NCBI GenBank assembly: GCA_032622095.1
Contig: CP136062.1
Location: forward strand, 7,715,710 to 7,779,709
Length of the DNA: 64,000 nucleotides
Reading direction: 5' to 3'
Source: Siphonodentalium dalli
Lineage: Eukaryota; Mollusca; Scaphopoda; Gadilida; Siphonodentaliidae
The notes under the pieces are model-generated. The model had not been told where the DNA came from. It did no database searches and was given only the letters and a program-made list of their open reading frames with translations. A program made the position numbers and the translations under genes. Every line of letters starts with the position of its first letter. Positions within the stretch are counted from its first letter, which is position 1. Positions 1 through 11,737 of the stretch are shown in pieces.

Positions 1-245
1 GTATGTGACTAACATTTGAGAGGACGCAGACCATGTTCGAATATGGTCACGGTCCGATGATTTTTGACTGAGTTATGCCCCTTTTCCGACTTATAAATCG
101 CTGTTTTCGTGTTTGCCACATGGTAACTTGAACAATATTGAACAGAAGTTCTTGATATTTGGTATGCAGTTCACATTTGGGAAGGCCATGTTCAAATCTG
201 GTCACGATCGGATGATTTTTGACGGAGTTAATTGGAACCCGAAAT
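1..245. repeat. Two diverged tandem copies of a ~170-bp repeat
   Basis: The motif around GACCATGTTCGAATATGGTC (near 30) recurs as a similar block near 190, each followed by a GATGATTTTTGAC tail and GAGTTA. This is intergenic repeat style with no coding signal. Confidence 0.6.
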
Positions 246-847
246 TAAAAAAAATGTGAATCTTTATTCACCCACTCCCTTGCATGTGTTGACATTTTTT
301 AGCTAGGGGTATTTTTGAAACCACTCTAAATCCTATTCTCCCAATCCGCTTATGTATATGTTGCCATTTCCCTATATAACTGTACCAACAATTTTCAACT
401 GTTGGAAATATTTAGATCCATATGGTCGGAATATTTACAACTGATAGACAATTCAGCCGGGAATTGTTTTTTTGACAAATCGGATGAACCCTGAATTTTA
501 TTTTTGCTCAAAGCACGTTTGTGTGTTATTCCTGCCAACCACAAGGCAATTAATTTCCGCTTTTTCGACTGCAGATAACTCCGATTGGCCGGCATTTTGC
601 AATTGAATCAACTATACTATTATTGATGGAACATTCACATCATATGTCAAATATCTGGCTCGATTGATTTGCGTGTGCCGTTTAGCATGTGCGATAATTG
701 GTGATAAGCCGCCAATGACGATCACATTGAAATCAATCGCTCATGTGAACAACGTCCTTGAGACAGAATTCGACCTTAAACGAAGCATGTGTGACTGTCA
801 ATGTCGAATTCTGAGTCCCATTATATATTATCATCAGTATGTATTTG

Positions 848-955
848 ACTCGACGTGGTGGTTCATCAATTATAGTGCCACTCTGTCATTGTTGCCACCG
901 ACTATATCATTGAACAATCGATGATCGGTGGGTATGCAAAAAGAACAAAATGGAC
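848..955. repeat. 108-bp block, near-identical copy at 11631-11737
   Basis: The block runs from ACTCGACGTGGTGG to AACAAAATGGAC in both places, in the same orientation, with only a handful of differences by eye. The flanks differ. In the second place it begins exactly where module A1 stops matching A3. Confidence 0.8.
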
Positions 956-3098
956 AATTTTACACGTACATTACCATAACTCAAAGCATGAAGTATCTCG
1001 ATCTAAATTCCTACCATGTGTACACATAAGAAAGTAGAGAGATTACTAATTTAATATGCTGGAAGCAAAGGGTGTTGCTACTTTCGAAGTTTCATATGTG
1101 TGGGATACTATGTGTAAGTTTACTATATGCCTTGCCCCATGTCGCAGAAGAATCCATATTATGAGCAAATAGGTCCAACAGCCATCAAATGTCCGACTGC
1201 GATTGTCTATATATGTCATACATTCAATCCAACATTAAAACAAGAACGTGTGTCATTGTCGAATATAGGACCGTCGCCACATGCAACGATGGAACCTGGT
1301 TTGATTGTATGTTGCTCACAAGGTAAACTTACTCAAAATATACCGACCCATTACGGCTTCAAATTCCTCAATATTAAGCTAAAATAGGATTTAAATCAAT
1401 TGTTTTCTGGGACGTCTACTTAGATGAATGCACGCAATAACTACCACACCTATGTACATTATCTGATATTTGTAATAATGCTTTCGATCAGATACATATA
1501 ACGCATATCGTAAAATGTATCCTGGGGACAATTACCACAATCATGAATATTTGACATATATCAGATACGTAGGTTGTTCCATTGCAGAAAATTGGCGATC
1601 GTGCAAAGGAGCTGCTAATTATTGTTTGTGTTAAAAGTACTCCACGGCTACTATATTTCTTGAGAATGTCCTACCTGTAGCGGTTATACTCTATTTTGAT
1701 TAAAACAATAATTCCGCGGCTATGGCTGATAACATGTGACCAACGAGTTGTCACCCCGTTGCTTGAAATGGATCAGCATCAGTGAAAGGGACACATTTAG
1801 CATGACAAGCATCATTCTAATGCTGAGCAACTGAGTATATGACATTTTGAGCACGTCTTCTAACTGTGTGGCTTTCTAATCCTTGTACTTTTCATCTTTG
1901 GTTAATTGCCGAGATTGCTCCATACTGATATATAAATTGGATGATATAGTTTTATCCCATTCGAGTACTGTACGTGATTATCATAGTTGGGTACGTGTGA
2001 CGGAGAGTCGTGTGATACCTACAGTGTGAGACCAACTTTCATGGATCCAAATTTCATGGGACAATCAATACCACGGCCTCACACTTACCGTTATCATTTA
2101 AAGCATTAGTATTTACAAATGAGGGGTCAGTTTTGATAATATTCTACCTGTTCCAACCAAACCTGAAAGTTGGTTCTGTGCAACATTCTTGGGGTAAGCT
2201 CCAAGTAACTTGATATTATTTAAAATGACCAATGCCTTGTATGAAGTTAAATACTGAATGCATATAATGTGCTTAAATATATTGTGATAGCAACGCGAAT
2301 TCTGGACAGCCGGGAAGATATAAAATAATATGGTAGCGAATGCATATATATATATAACTCGCCGAAGGCATCAGCCACTACTCAGACATACAAGATATAT
2401 AGTACATTAGCAGGACAACAATTATACTATTGGTCGTCAATGTGTATTCAATAAAATAATTAATACACCTGCAACCACGCATATCAAGCGGCATATAATT
2501 AAGTACAGATAGCAAATACTCAAATGAACTGCTTAAGTAAATAAGCATAAATCCACGTCTGATGGGACCATAGCGAGAATATAACGACACAGATACGTAT
2601 TGTGTCAGATTTGTTTGAGATTTGTTTCGGTTATTTCAATAGAACATCACTCCAATGAACGTGAAAATCAATTACCCCAGTACGCATTGACAACATTGAT
2701 GAGATATATAAAATAAATTGTCCATTCTTTGCATACCCGCACTTATCAGGATTCTAAATTGGTTGTTATTGCTTGACAAATAATTTGAGAAATAAAATGA
2801 GCATTTAATTTCTCAATGCCAACAGTTTTATTGGATTCTGATCACATTATCAAGAGACATATATGCACGAACGAATAAGCTACAAAACTCATAACATGCA
2901 AATAACATAACATTGCAACTCGGAAGCAGGTAATTTTATCGAAACATTTTTTAGTTTTATGGCGGCCATTTTGGTCTCCATCATTGGTTTTACGTAACCA
3001 GTTGACTTATACATATTACAATACAGCCTCTATGAAATAAAGATCAGTTACAACCGGTGTGCACACTCAGCGTGCACAGAGTGCCGATATTAAACTTG

Positions 3099-3160
3099 GC
3101 AGCCATCTTGGACGCCATCTTGGATTTTATTACCTTCATAATCTAGGATTTGAACGGAAT
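3099..3160. repeat. CCATCTTGG block paired with 7433-7490
   Basis: About 60 bp, with a doubled CATCTTGGA motif followed by ATTACCTT and AATCTAGGATTTGAACG, recurs in the same orientation on the other side of the LINE insertion. It is probably one dispersed family member on each side, or an older duplication. Confidence 0.6.
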
Positions 3161-3582
3161 CTTACATTATCCATGTCCCCGGATGGTTCTGCCCTATATT
3201 GGATTGTTTATTTGCACAAATTAAATACATAATACACAAACATAATAATATATATTTCAAATTTGCACAGGAGCGGCATGGCCAATACAGGCCGTCTTCC
3301 TGCCGCCCCTTATACATAATAGAGAATAAGCAGATGGCGATCATATTGTTGTTTGACAATCGAGATGTTGCATGAGGGTCAGCTGTTGAAATAATGTGTT
3401 GTTAAAATTTTGGGGTTGTGTTTTATATATCCAACTTTGTTCGGGCAGATATGATTAAATAAATGTCTATACAATTATGTGTCCATGGATATGTGCCCAT
3501 AAATGGTGAGTAATCCAGGGTTACGCACGTAATGAGGACACGTCTCTTAAGGGCAATCATACATAATACATGTATACATATT

Positions 3583-6500
3583 GTTCCAATTACTTTCTAC
3601 AATCTCGGCATTCCGCGTTGTCACAAGTTACTGAGCTATTATAGTGTGATTGCACATTTGTACGTATGGAAGATTTAAAGATGGTTCTGCTAGCTGCAAA
3701 TCTGTGTGTTGTGTCCAAGCAGTTCCACACATACGGAAATGAGTATCTCGGTAGAATTTGAGAGAAATTCGTCCTTGGAATTGTAGTAGCCAAGTTGCCG
3801 GACTGTCGTGTTGTTGATATTGGTGTATACTTAAATAAACTTTCGAAAGACGGGGGAAGATATTTGTTTTTCCAATCATACATGAACAATGCGATTTGAA
3901 GATGATACAGGTCATGAAACTTTAGAATTTTTAGAGTTTTAAACAACGGCTCTGTGTGACTGCGATATCTTTTGTTGCATAATATCCGGACTGCTTTTTT
4001 CTGTAGCCGAAAAAGAGACCCTGATGCTGAAACGTGTCCCCAGATTATTATTCCGTATAGGAGATGACTGTGAATTAAGGAGAAGTACAGAGTTTTTAGT
4101 GCACTTTTGGGGAGGAATCGTTTGGCTTTACCTAGACAGTATATTGCATGTGATATTTTTCTGGTTAGCATTGATATGTGGTACTTAAAAGTAAGATTTT
4201 CGTCAATGATTATGCCAAGGAATTTAAGTGATTTTTCTTGGTTTTGATTACTTACACGAACTAGTTCCTTTTTATTCAATTTAATTCGCAGATCTGCCCA
4301 TTTAAAATCGTTATTTTGTGGATGCAGCAACATATATTTAGTTTTTGATTCATTGAGGGATAGTCGGTTACTACAGCACCAGCGGTATACTTTATCTAGT
4401 TCATCGTTTATCTTATTCTGAATGGTTTTAGAGTTATTCCCTGACATGTATAATGTTGTGTCGTCAGCAAATGAAAGAAATTTGAGATTGGTGCTGTTGG
4501 GCATGTCGTTGACATACATTAGAAATAGGATGGGACCAAGGATAGACCCCTGTGGTACTCCACATGTCATAGTCAACATTCCCGATTGATGATCATGGAC
4601 TTCTACATATTGTCGCCTGTCATGTAAGTAACTTCTGAACCAGTCATTAGCGATTCCCCTTATTCCATAGTGATCGAGCTTTCTAAGTAAAATTTCGTGA
4701 CTTATGGTGTCAAAAGCTTTTGATAAGTCTAAGAAAATGGCAATGGTGGAGTCACGGGTTTTTTTGTCATTACATTCCGCTACATCTTCGAGAAGATGTA
4801 TAAGTGGATGAATGGTAGAATGTTTCTTACGAAAGCCATATTGGTGTTCATGAAGAATTTTATGTTTGTTGAGGAACGATGAAAGCCGAGCATTGATTAT
4901 TTTTTCCATTATTTTGGAAAATGCAGGTAATATGCTGATTGGTCTATAATTTTCAATCTGATCGCGTTCCCCTTTTTTGTATATAGGCATTATTCTAGAT
5001 ATTTTCATTTTCTCGGGCACAAGTCCCTGGGCAAATGAGAGATTAAAAATATGCGTGAGTGGTCCAACCGTTTCGTTAATTGTTTGTTTCATTAGTTTCA
5101 CGGATACATCGTTTATATCTGTGCAAGTTTTATTAGATAATTTCGAGCAAAGTGATATTAGTTCATCTCTGTTTGTTGGGAAAATAAAAAGGTTATTTTC
5201 ATACTGCCCCGGTAGGTAATCGATGAAGTTCATCCCTGGAATCTGTGTTACATTGTTTGCGGTAATTCTTCCAATGTCAGCGAAAAATGTGTTGAATGCG
5301 CATGCTATAGTTGTCGGGTCAGACAGTTTTCCGTTACCGGTACCATTTGAAAATTCGGTAGGAAAGGTATTCAAACCATGAGATATTTTAAGGGCTTCTT
5401 TCAGTATCGTCCAAGTGCGTCGCATGTTTGCTTGATTTTCTTTGAGAATATTGTCGTAATAATGATTTTTACTCCGCCGTTTTAATTGGTTGTATATTCT
5501 GCAGTATATTTTGTATCTACCTATGTTTTCATCTGTTGGAAATTTTAACTTATTGGTGTACAATTTGCTTTTTTTTACTGACGATTGAATGAGTCCTTTA
5601 GTCATCCATGGTTCTCGTTTAGTGTACTTGTTTGGTGGTTTGCGTTTAATTTTTGGAAAGGCTTCTTCGAAGAATAAGGAGTAGCTGCGCAAAAAGGCGT
5701 TATATGCTAGGTCTGCGTCTTGGTATATGAAGACCTCATCGAATGAATGATTGTTCAGAAGACTTTTAAATTTTGTTATATTGTTTTCGGACATTATTCT
5801 AGTTGTTGTTTGATTTACGTCATTCTTTGTATTGGTATCATTGGTTTCGACGTGGAATGTACCAAAGTGGTCTGAGACGTCCGATAGGATGATTCCACTG
5901 TGAAATTTGCAGTTGGATATGCTATTTGTGTAAATGTGGTCAATGAGAGTCGCTGAGAATTCAGCTACTCTCGTTGGTTTAGTAATCACTGGCATGAATC
6001 CACGTTCGAACATATTACTGATGAAAGCATTTGTTTTACTGTGTGAATCAGAATGCAGTAAGTCTATGTTAAAATCACCAACGATGTATACTTTTGCATT
6101 TAATTCGTTAAGTTTGATAATAACATTGTCAAGCTGATTAGAGAAGGTTTCTATGTCAGCGAGCGGGGCACTGTTAGGTCGGTATATAGAGCCTACAATG
6201 TATGAATTTTTTTTACCCGGATTTATTTCTACAAATAGTGTTTCAATTACATGGGGAATGAATATCGAGAGGTCATTTCTAGTTTTATATTTAAGGCTAC
6301 TTTTAATGAAAATTCCGACCCCACCCCTTCCGTCATCATTGTCCGGACGAGATTTGTACTCGAATGGGTGATATCCTTCTAATGTGAAAGTATCCCTTAC
6401 CCTAAAAACTTCAGATAGCGCAATTATGTCAAATAAGTTTTCCCCTGATTGTTGAATATTACATAGGAGGTCAACAAATGAGTCCCAGTTCGCTGTCAAG

Positions 6501-6896
6501 CTTCGACAGTTTAGCCCAAGGAGAGACGTCGTCTTCCTTTCAATTGATAGTTTCTCCTTGATTTGAAGTGGGGCATAATAATCTGATTGGTGGTTCAGAA
6601 TGTCGTAAATGTTACTCCCATTATCACAGTCATCGCCCTTATATACGGTGGCAAAGTTATAGTCATCACCCTGGAGCTCACCCACAGATAGTCTATCGAT
6701 AACCATTGTTTGAAATTATATTAGAGTTATATATTTTACCCCAAATCAGGAATGTACTTTCATTTTTCGGCATATTTAGTACCGTGTCCGTGTAAAGATA
6801 CCTAACATGCGCATCCTTGTCACACAACAATTTCATCTTGAGCAGTACGGAATAACAGAACATAAAACATTTACAGAACAATTTGATGGGAATCAT
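3583..6896 (-). mobile_element. Non-LTR retrotransposon (CR1/L2-like LINE), nearly intact
   Basis: The element carries one long uninterrupted EN-RT frame. It is flanked by a 17-bp direct repeat at 3566-3582 and 6897-6913 that matches at 16 positions (ATACAT, then G or A, then TATACATATT), read here as the target-site duplication. On that reading the 3' untranslated part is only 7 nt and about 190 nt precede the ATG. Both boundaries are uncertain because the repeat is TA-rich and could match by chance. No separate ORF1 is visible, so the copy may be truncated at its 5' end or belong to a lineage with a short leader. Confidence 0.7.
3590..6706 (-). CDS. LINE ORF2: AP endonuclease plus reverse transcriptase
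   Basis: This is a polyprotein for target-primed reverse transcription, and at 1038 aa it has no internal stop. The N-terminal apurinic-type endonuclease spans roughly residues 60-290, with NCRSL near 62, GRGGVGIFIKS near 127, GDFNID near 208, LIDHIYTN, and SDHFGTF at its end. The reverse transcriptase spans roughly 550-830: YRPISILP near 585, a QYGFRKKHST block, DLSKAFDTISH, the GVPQGSILGP motif, and FADD near 746 as the catalytic box. The C-terminal domain ends in a small Cys cluster (CDNAECRDCRK). The motif wording fits the CR1/L2 side of the Jockey superfamily; clade assignment is inference. The intact frame suggests a young insertion, possibly still competent. Confidence 0.93.
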   Translation of the reverse strand: MVIDRLSVGELQGDDYNFATVYKGDDCDNGSNIYDILNHQSDYYAPLQIKEKLSIERKTTSLLGLNCRSLTANWDSFVDLLCNIQQSGENLFDIIALSEVFRVRDTFTLEGYHPFEYKSRPDNDDGRGGVGIFIKSSLKYKTRNDLSIFIPHVIETLFVEINPGKKNSYIVGSIYRPNSAPLADIETFSNQLDNVIIKLNELNAKVYIVGDFNIDLLHSDSHSKTNAFISNMFERGFMPVITKPTRVAEFSATLIDHIYTNSISNCKFHSGIILSDVSDHFGTFHVETNDTNTKNDVNQTTTRIMSENNITKFKSLLNNHSFDEVFIYQDADLAYNAFLRSYSLFFEEAFPKIKRKPPNKYTKREPWMTKGLIQSSVKKSKLYTNKLKFPTDENIGRYKIYCRIYNQLKRRSKNHYYDNILKENQANMRRTWTILKEALKISHGLNTFPTEFSNGTGNGKLSDPTTIACAFNTFFADIGRITANNVTQIPGMNFIDYLPGQYENNLFIFPTNRDELISLCSKLSNKTCTDINDVSVKLMKQTINETVGPLTHIFNLSFAQGLVPEKMKISRIMPIYKKGERDQIENYRPISILPAFSKIMEKIINARLSSFLNKHKILHEHQYGFRKKHSTIHPLIHLLEDVAECNDKKTRDSTIAIFLDLSKAFDTISHEILLRKLDHYGIRGIANDWFRSYLHDRRQYVEVHDHQSGMLTMTCGVPQGSILGPILFLMYVNDMPNSTNLKFLSFADDTTLYMSGNNSKTIQNKINDELDKVYRWCCSNRLSLNESKTKYMLLHPQNNDFKWADLRIKLNKKELVRVSNQNQEKSLKFLGIIIDENLTFKYHISMLTRKISHAIYCLGKAKRFLPKSALKTLYFSLIHSHLLYGIIIWGHVSASGSLFRLQKKAVRILCNKRYRSHTEPLFKTLKILKFHDLYHLQIALFMYDWKNKYLPPSFESLFKYTPISTTRQSGNLATTIPRTNFSQILPRYSFPYVWNCLDTTHRFAASRTIFKSSIRTNVQSHYNSSVTCDNAECRDCRK

Positions 6897-6913
6897 ATAC
6901 ATATATACATATT

Positions 6914-7129
6914 AGTATAAGCAATACATGTGTATACATGTGCATTCGTGTATAAACAAATATAATGCATAGCATTGGCATGATATACAAGATGGTCCGC
7001 TGTTGTGTAAGTCGCTATATTTGTCAGTCGACTATTCCGACGAGCGTCTCAACAGTCATTGACTGTTTTGATTTTTGTGTATATTAGCGGCAGCTCAACA
7101 AGGCCGTGCGTTTCGTGCAGGTCGTGTTT
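6914..7129. other. Intergenic, nothing recognised
   Basis: Moderately complex DNA with a palindromic GTCAGTCGAC stretch near 7025. No coding support. Confidence 0.4.
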
Positions 7130-7775
7130 CACGGGTGATTGACCAGGTTGACACTACAAAATGCGCATTGTCGATGTTTTATTGGAAACAACCTGCATGG
7201 GTGCATTTAAGTGGCTATTTGTGAAATTGGGGTGAGGTTAAGTTTTTATCGGTTAGTTTACCATTTGGAGATATATAATAAAGATAGGACCATCATTTTG
7301 TAGGCAATACCCTTCCATTTGCAAAAATATTTAACTTGGAAGAATTCGACAGATATGCTATATTTGCACAGAGTTAATGATCTAGTCCGGTTACCATACA
7401 TCTGGTGTATAGAGTGTCAATATAACAATTGGCGGCCATCTTGGACGCAATCTTGGATTTTATATTACCTTCCTAATCTAGGATTTGAACGATGTTTTAC
7501 ATTATCAGTGGCGCCGTACGATTCTACACAATATGAAAAGGTAAACTGTGCATTGTCAATTTATTTGGTGGACACAAACTGCATGTACACACATATGTGG
7601 TTATTTGTGAAATTGGGGGATGGTTAAGTTTTTGTCTATTATGTCAATACTTGGAAAGATATAATGTAAGTATGAACATCATTATATAGGGGGTACCCTT
7701 CCATTTCCAAAAATATATAACTTGGAAGAATTAGACAGATATGCTATCTTTGCACAGAGTTGACGCACAACACTT
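7130..7775. repeat. Tandem duplication, ~390-bp period
   Basis: The segment about 7150-7375 (CATTGTCGATGTTTTATT through TTGCACAGAGTTAATG) recurs diverged at about 7545-7765. Shared landmarks are TTGTGAAATTGGGG, ACCCTTCCATTT and AACTTGGAAGAATT. The open frame 7319-7627 simply reads through the duplication. Confidence 0.7.
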
Positions 7776-8163
7776 TGTCTGAATCGCCATGAATTTTTGA
7801 CGCGTCACGCTACATATTTTACCATGACGTCACGAAATCAGAACGAAAGCAGAAAAACGATGTTGAATCTGATTAAGTGTCTATATTCGTTCCATAATTT
7901 GCATATATGTTTACAATCTTTCCGATGTTGCTGCCCTGTTAACTAGTTGGCTAATGCCTGTTAACCTTTGAAAATATGTCATTTTTTAGGTAGGGTACCC
8001 TATGAAACATAGTGAAAAGTTATATTTTGTCACCTATCTCGACTCGGCGCCCTCTGAATTCGAAAACTAGAGTAATTTTCCCATAAGAAAATGATGGTCG
8101 CATAAATTCCCCCGATGTGCGACGATCACCCCCCCCCCCCCCCCCCCAGCACAGCCTAGACTA
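7776..8163. other. Intergenic with a 19-C homopolymer
   Basis: Non-coding. It ends in an uninterrupted C run at 8129-8147, just left of module A1. A TGACGTCA palindrome sits at 7825-7832 with no gene nearby. Confidence 0.6.
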
Positions 8164-11100
8164 TTAGCCATTAATCAATTTGACAGATAGGATAAATAAT
8201 TATCCAGCCAGCAGGTTGTTTATCTTTACCTTCATACAACCACCCCTAGAGCTTTGTAACATATGTCATCACTCAATTAATAACATATTTCGCTTGGAAT
8301 GACATCTATTAAAGGTACACTCATATAGTCTGGATATTGGATATTGATATCATTATATTACATGCAATAAAATCTGCCTATTTTCAAAACAGGACATCAC
8401 ACCTAATTAATGATATACATATTAAAACAAATTAGTGTCAGTGACATTTTTGTTTTAATTAAATAATTTTGTTATTATTATAAAAGTTTTTTATATTTTT
8501 TGCCTGTTAAATTGAGTGAGGAAATTCAAGATAAACATTTTTTTTTAAATTAAAATTTGGAATTAAAAAAAAGGGGTTATATCTCCTTTAAAATAAATCG
8601 GATCAAATCCATATTCGAACTTGATCTGTATTTTGGGCTGACAATCTCACATATAAACATTTTTGTCAATCTGATAAAAAAAATGTGTGAGTTTTTGCAG
8701 CATGCATGAATTCTAAGTAAAAAGGGCCATGACTCTGTAACAAAAATATTGGATCAAACCCATATTCGAACTCGAACTGTATTTTGGGATGTGAAACCTA
8801 TATACCGGTATATACTGTACAAAATTTGGTTTCGATCAAATAGAAAATGTTAGAGTTATCGCATTATGCCTAAAGTGTCTACGGAGGGACAGACAGACGT
8901 ACCTGGTACAGATGGATGGATGAACGACGAGTGGCCAAACATTGACACTAAGTGTACCATACTATGGTATACATGTAGGTACCGGTACACATAAATGTTT
9001 TATCTCATGTAGAGTACAAGAAAAATATATCAAACCTGGTGTGCCCTTTTAATATTTCTATTTACATTTGTAATCAATTGAAATCAATGCCGAAAACGCT
9101 TTCCATTAATATATAAATAAAACAAACTAGACCTACAGTTCTAAAAGTGTTATGAACAATTATTTTGTTCTCATAGACTGATACAGAGCTTTCAAGTTTT
9201 AAAAAATTTGAAAACCAAAGTTGTCTTCCCATGCAACCAACAAAATTCCAAAAAATCTACTAAACACAATCACATTATTAACTGCCAATAGTAATGCTAT
9301 TAAACAATAAAACCAGATTACATGTATGCCTTTAAGATGCACAATATATTGTCAATAACACTCACCAGTGGGTGCTAAATATACATGTACGGTTATTGGC
9401 GTTTAAAGCTGTTATCTCAGCGTTGAAAACGCACCCAATGCTGCTATTTGTGGTTATGTGTGCAGCAGATATATGTAACATTAAAGGTAGGTACTCAATC
9501 TGATAAGACCGTCATAAATTACTATTTCTTTGACTTCGGGGTTAACAAATAATTGATTCGAGTCGAGGAACCTACCCATCAACGCTCAGTGTGACCAGAT
9601 ATCATTTTTTGAAGTTGTGTTATATCTATTGTTTGTGGCCCAGAACACGCTGTCAAAAGAATTACCCAGTATATGTCTGCCCGAGTCGTCAATGATCCAG
9701 TCATTCGCAGACATTTGTTTAATACAGTTCTTTATGCCAATTTTTAATTTGTTTATGAATAGAACCTGGTGTGAAATTGTCTACAATGGAGGTTACGAGC
9801 AGTTTACCTCATCAAAATACAAACCATTAATAGAACAATGCATATATGGCATCAGTACTGACAGTAGCTCGCAGACGAGTATGAATCGCCACACCGTAGC
9901 ATTTCAACCAGGCTCTGCTCAATGCTAATAATTAATTTTATGACCCAATGTATATTTGTTTGTATTTGATAATTTATGCAATAAGAGCAAATACGTCTCA
10001 ATAGAAATATGCATTTTTTCAAGACTGTGGGGACAATAATCGAACGGATCATCTGGACGATACAGACACTGTGAAATAACATCAACACCAAGAACATTAA
10101 CATATTTATGATATTAAATACCTTCCAACGGTGCACATACAACCCAACTAACATAGCTATACATATGACTTGTAAGTTAAATACCGTACCGAATCAACAT
10201 ATACATATATATACATGTATATAGGCCTATCATCACATGTACATATATACATGTATGTAGATTTTGTGATCAATCAGTTTATTGCCCAATATCGTGCATC
10301 TATCAATTCGGTCGATTTATCTTGATATACGGAGCGCGCAGACTCTCATTTCTTGTGCTTTTACTCAATGAGGTTAAATTTTATGATTTAGCCTTGAATC
10401 ATTTCGTTTTCAAGTAGAGTTAATCTTGATTTTCAATTTAGTTCCATTGTTTACGAAAAACGTGCTATCAACACGCATGTCAGTGTTCGTGTTAGTTAAT
10501 GTCATCCTAACAAACCGCGGGTCGAGGGGTGGAGCTTATTCAGCTTAATTTTATATCAAGATGCCCGCAGCTGTTATCAGACGTCTATTGAAACAAGACA
10601 GCTGTCAATCAAGACTAGATTTTAAATGTATTCGCATATCAATTTCCAATGCAATTTCCAATTTCCAATGAAATTACATGTAATTGGTAGGGAATGCGAT
10701 AAAAAATCTACCCAATACTGCACCAGGACTGGGTACATCACACAAGTGTACTCTATAAATGTCCTGTGGCTTCACACCAGTGATACTAGTATGTCCTCAA
10801 AATATATGGAAGTGTCAACACTGCGCGTTACCGGTACAAATGTACATGTACATGTTCAAAATACTACTACATGTAATTGGTCAGCTAATATAATTATGCA
10901 GCTACATGCTTACAGCTACATGTAGTTCAATTTGTGCAATAAATGGGCCTGGGGCCACCGGGTGGACCATATGCATTGGATACATATTTCAATTCAATCA
11001 TGGCTTCAAAACATGAATTTGTGCTGACAAATTTGACACCACAGTTAGAATTGCTATATCTATGTTAATAGAAAAACATTGGGCGCCGTAACCTTGACGC

Positions 11101-11632
11101 CCAGAAACAAAATGTCAACAGAATTATTGTGCTCTGCATGGCAAAAAGTCCACGTGGGGCGCGCACACATCACATGATGTTGTTTTCGCCCTTGCATGGA
11201 TATGCATTCATCCACAGTTGTAATAACTGTACTTGAGTCAGATTAAGTAAACCGCTGTGAATATATATGCATGTACATGTACATGTTGTATGTTAGCAAT
11301 ATTAAGCGCAAGATCCGCCCTTGATAACTTGAACAAATAAGGTTCATTGGATACAATTGAAAAAAAAAATTGTCTTTGTTTGAAAACAGATCACTGAGAT
11401 CAGCAGACTGTTACAGTACAAGCGTGACACCAAATATTTTGTTATGTTTGTGCAGAAATAGTAATTTTATCAAGAGAGTTAATAAGTCAGTGTAACATGT
11501 ACATGTACTAGTATGTAAGACAAATCGGCAATGCATATATATATATATATTCACTTCTATAAATTAAATTTGAAATCCAGTTGCCATGTACCGGTATCTT
11601 CGAAAGGTTTGTGTAATGTCAGTCACAATAAC
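8164..11632. repeat. Segmental-duplication module A, copy A1
   Basis: This is the longest copy of a ~3.5-kb module. Its left part (8164-9976) matches A2 at 17852-19637, and its right part (about 8901-11632) matches A3 at 20754-23485. Internal features include two diverged copies of a ~170-bp repeat with the phrases CATATTCGAACT and TGTATTTTGGG (8585-8870), a GGGACAGACAGACG tail near 8885, and TACATGTA palindromes. It contains a plus-strand frame at 9617-9928 (103 aa) found again in A2 and A3. No known domain is recognised, and preservation is explained by the recency of the duplications. The module has no obvious transposon termini. Confidence 0.9.
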
Positions 11633-11737
11633 TCGACGTGGTGGTTCATCAATTATAGTGCCACTCTGTCATTGTTGCCACCGGCTATAGCATTGAACAA
11701 TCGATGATCGGTAGTTATGCAAAAAGAACAAAATGGA
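11631..11737. repeat. Second copy of the 108-bp block (see 848-955)
   Basis: It starts where A1 and A3 diverge after AGTCACAATAAC, so the block marks a module edge. Same orientation as the copy at 848-955. Confidence 0.8.

Larger units (their letters stand above)
246..3565. other. Intergenic, no gene recognised
   Basis: Short open frames at 664-924 and 1127-1387 (+) show no recognisable domain, and no splice-bounded exon is convincing. The stretch holds AT-rich unique-looking DNA, the 108-bp block listed separately, and a block at 3099-3160 shared with 7433-7490 (CCATCTTGGA motif). Confidence 0.5.

Noticed and set aside
6693-6902. Possible ORF1 upstream of the LINE ORF2
   Set aside because: Only 69 aa, no ORF1-type motif, and it overlaps the ORF2 start region.
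7825-7832. TGACGTCA (CRE palindrome)
   Set aside because: An 8-bp match with no nearby gene; expected by chance in 64 kb.
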